Source: an uncultured Altererythrobacter sp.
GTDB taxonomy: Bacteria > Pseudomonadota > Alphaproteobacteria > Sphingomonadales > Sphingomonadaceae
Length of the DNA stretch: 7,666 nt
Assembly: GCA_946885545.1 (NCBI GenBank)
Contig: CAMPGP010000097.1
Coordinates: 1-7,666 of the forward strand
Direction: 5' to 3'
Part shown: positions 7,461 through 7,666 of the stretch, piece by piece
Layout: the number at the start of each line of letters is the position of its first letter
Position numbering within the stretch: the first letter of the stretch is position 1
The notes under the pieces: generated by a model
Database searches by the model: none
What the model saw: only the letters and a program-made list of their open reading frames with translations
Told to the model about the DNA's origin: nothing
Program-made: the position numbers and the translations under genes

Positions 7461-7666
7461 TCAGATAAATTCGATCTTGTCGACGAGGTAGAACTTGTCG
7501 CCCGATGGCACGGTCACCTCGATCTCGTCGCCCACCGACTTGCCGATCAGCGCGCGGCCGAGCGGCGAGTTGTAGCTGATCCGCCCTTGGTTGGCGTCCG
7601 CTTCGGTCTGGCCGACGATCTGGTACTTCACCGGTTTGTCGTTCTCGTCGAGCAGCGTCACCGTAG
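7461..7666 (-). CDS. greA: Transcription elongation factor GreA, C-terminal part only
   Basis: GreA rescues backtracked RNA polymerase by stimulating cleavage of the nascent transcript 3' end. Only the last 67 residues lie in the window; the gene enters from the right edge. They are the C-terminal FKBP-like domain, with [20 protein letters not shown], then [20 protein letters not shown] and the standard ending [10 protein letters not shown]. The N-terminal coiled coil with the catalytic acidic tip is outside. The first in-frame start codon visible (GTG at 7659-7661) encodes an internal valine and is not the real start. GreA is preferred over GreB because of the [11 protein letters not shown] and end sequences. 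Confidence 0.95.
   Translation of the reverse strand, partial: TVTLLDENDKPVKYQIVGQTEADANQGRISYNSPLGRALIGKSVGDEIEVTVPSGDKFYLVDKIEFI

Noticed and set aside
7659..7661. GTG as the start of a short minus-strand gene
   Set aside because: The frame continues upstream off the window and the sequence is the interior of GreA, so this is an internal valine.

Overview
The window is a GC-rich, tightly packed bacterial chromosome segment. Gene content and protein style point to an alphaproteobacterium, most likely Sphingomonadales (an Erythrobacter- or Sphingomonas-like organism). The basis is the RibH and enolase sequence style, a DUF4170 protein, and an EcfG-type general-stress promoter. This placement is an inference; no rRNA or other taxonomic marker is present. 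I see no tRNA, rRNA, CRISPR, insertion sequence or prophage, and no gene-free stretch exceeds 300 bases.

Layout from left to right. (1) Bases 2-1723: a DEAD-box RNA helicase missing its N-terminus at the window edge, with a DbpA-type RNA-binding domain and a basic tail. A classic intrinsic terminator follows at 1835-1862. (2) Bases 1962-3304: ribH (lumazine synthase of riboflavin synthesis) coupled by a 4-nt GTGA overlap to an aldo/keto reductase. A small three-helix membrane protein follows (3415-3726). (3) Bases 3730-5016, minus strand: eno (enolase), converging on the membrane-protein gene with a 3-nt gap.

(4) Bases 5202-7082, divergent from eno: four closely spaced genes for small membrane-anchored proteins. 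They are a Lys/Ala-rich LEA-like, YqjD-like protein; a YqjE/Holin-X family two-helix protein; a one-helix protein with an acidic tail; and a basic YqjD-like protein. A match to the alphaproteobacterial EcfG promoter (GGAAC-N16-CGTT, 5106-5130) lies in front of them and a strong terminator closes them at 7102-7142. The architecture recalls the enterobacterial stationary-phase yqjD-yqjE-yqjK cluster and is the most interesting part of the window. (5) Bases 7185-7415: a DUF4170 protein. It converges, across a hairpin, on the 3' end of greA (7461 to the right edge, minus strand).

Most of the window is housekeeping (RNA remodelling, riboflavin, glycolysis, transcript elongation). The four-gene block looks like a general-stress envelope or nucleoid/ribosome-associated module whose job cannot be read from sequence alone.
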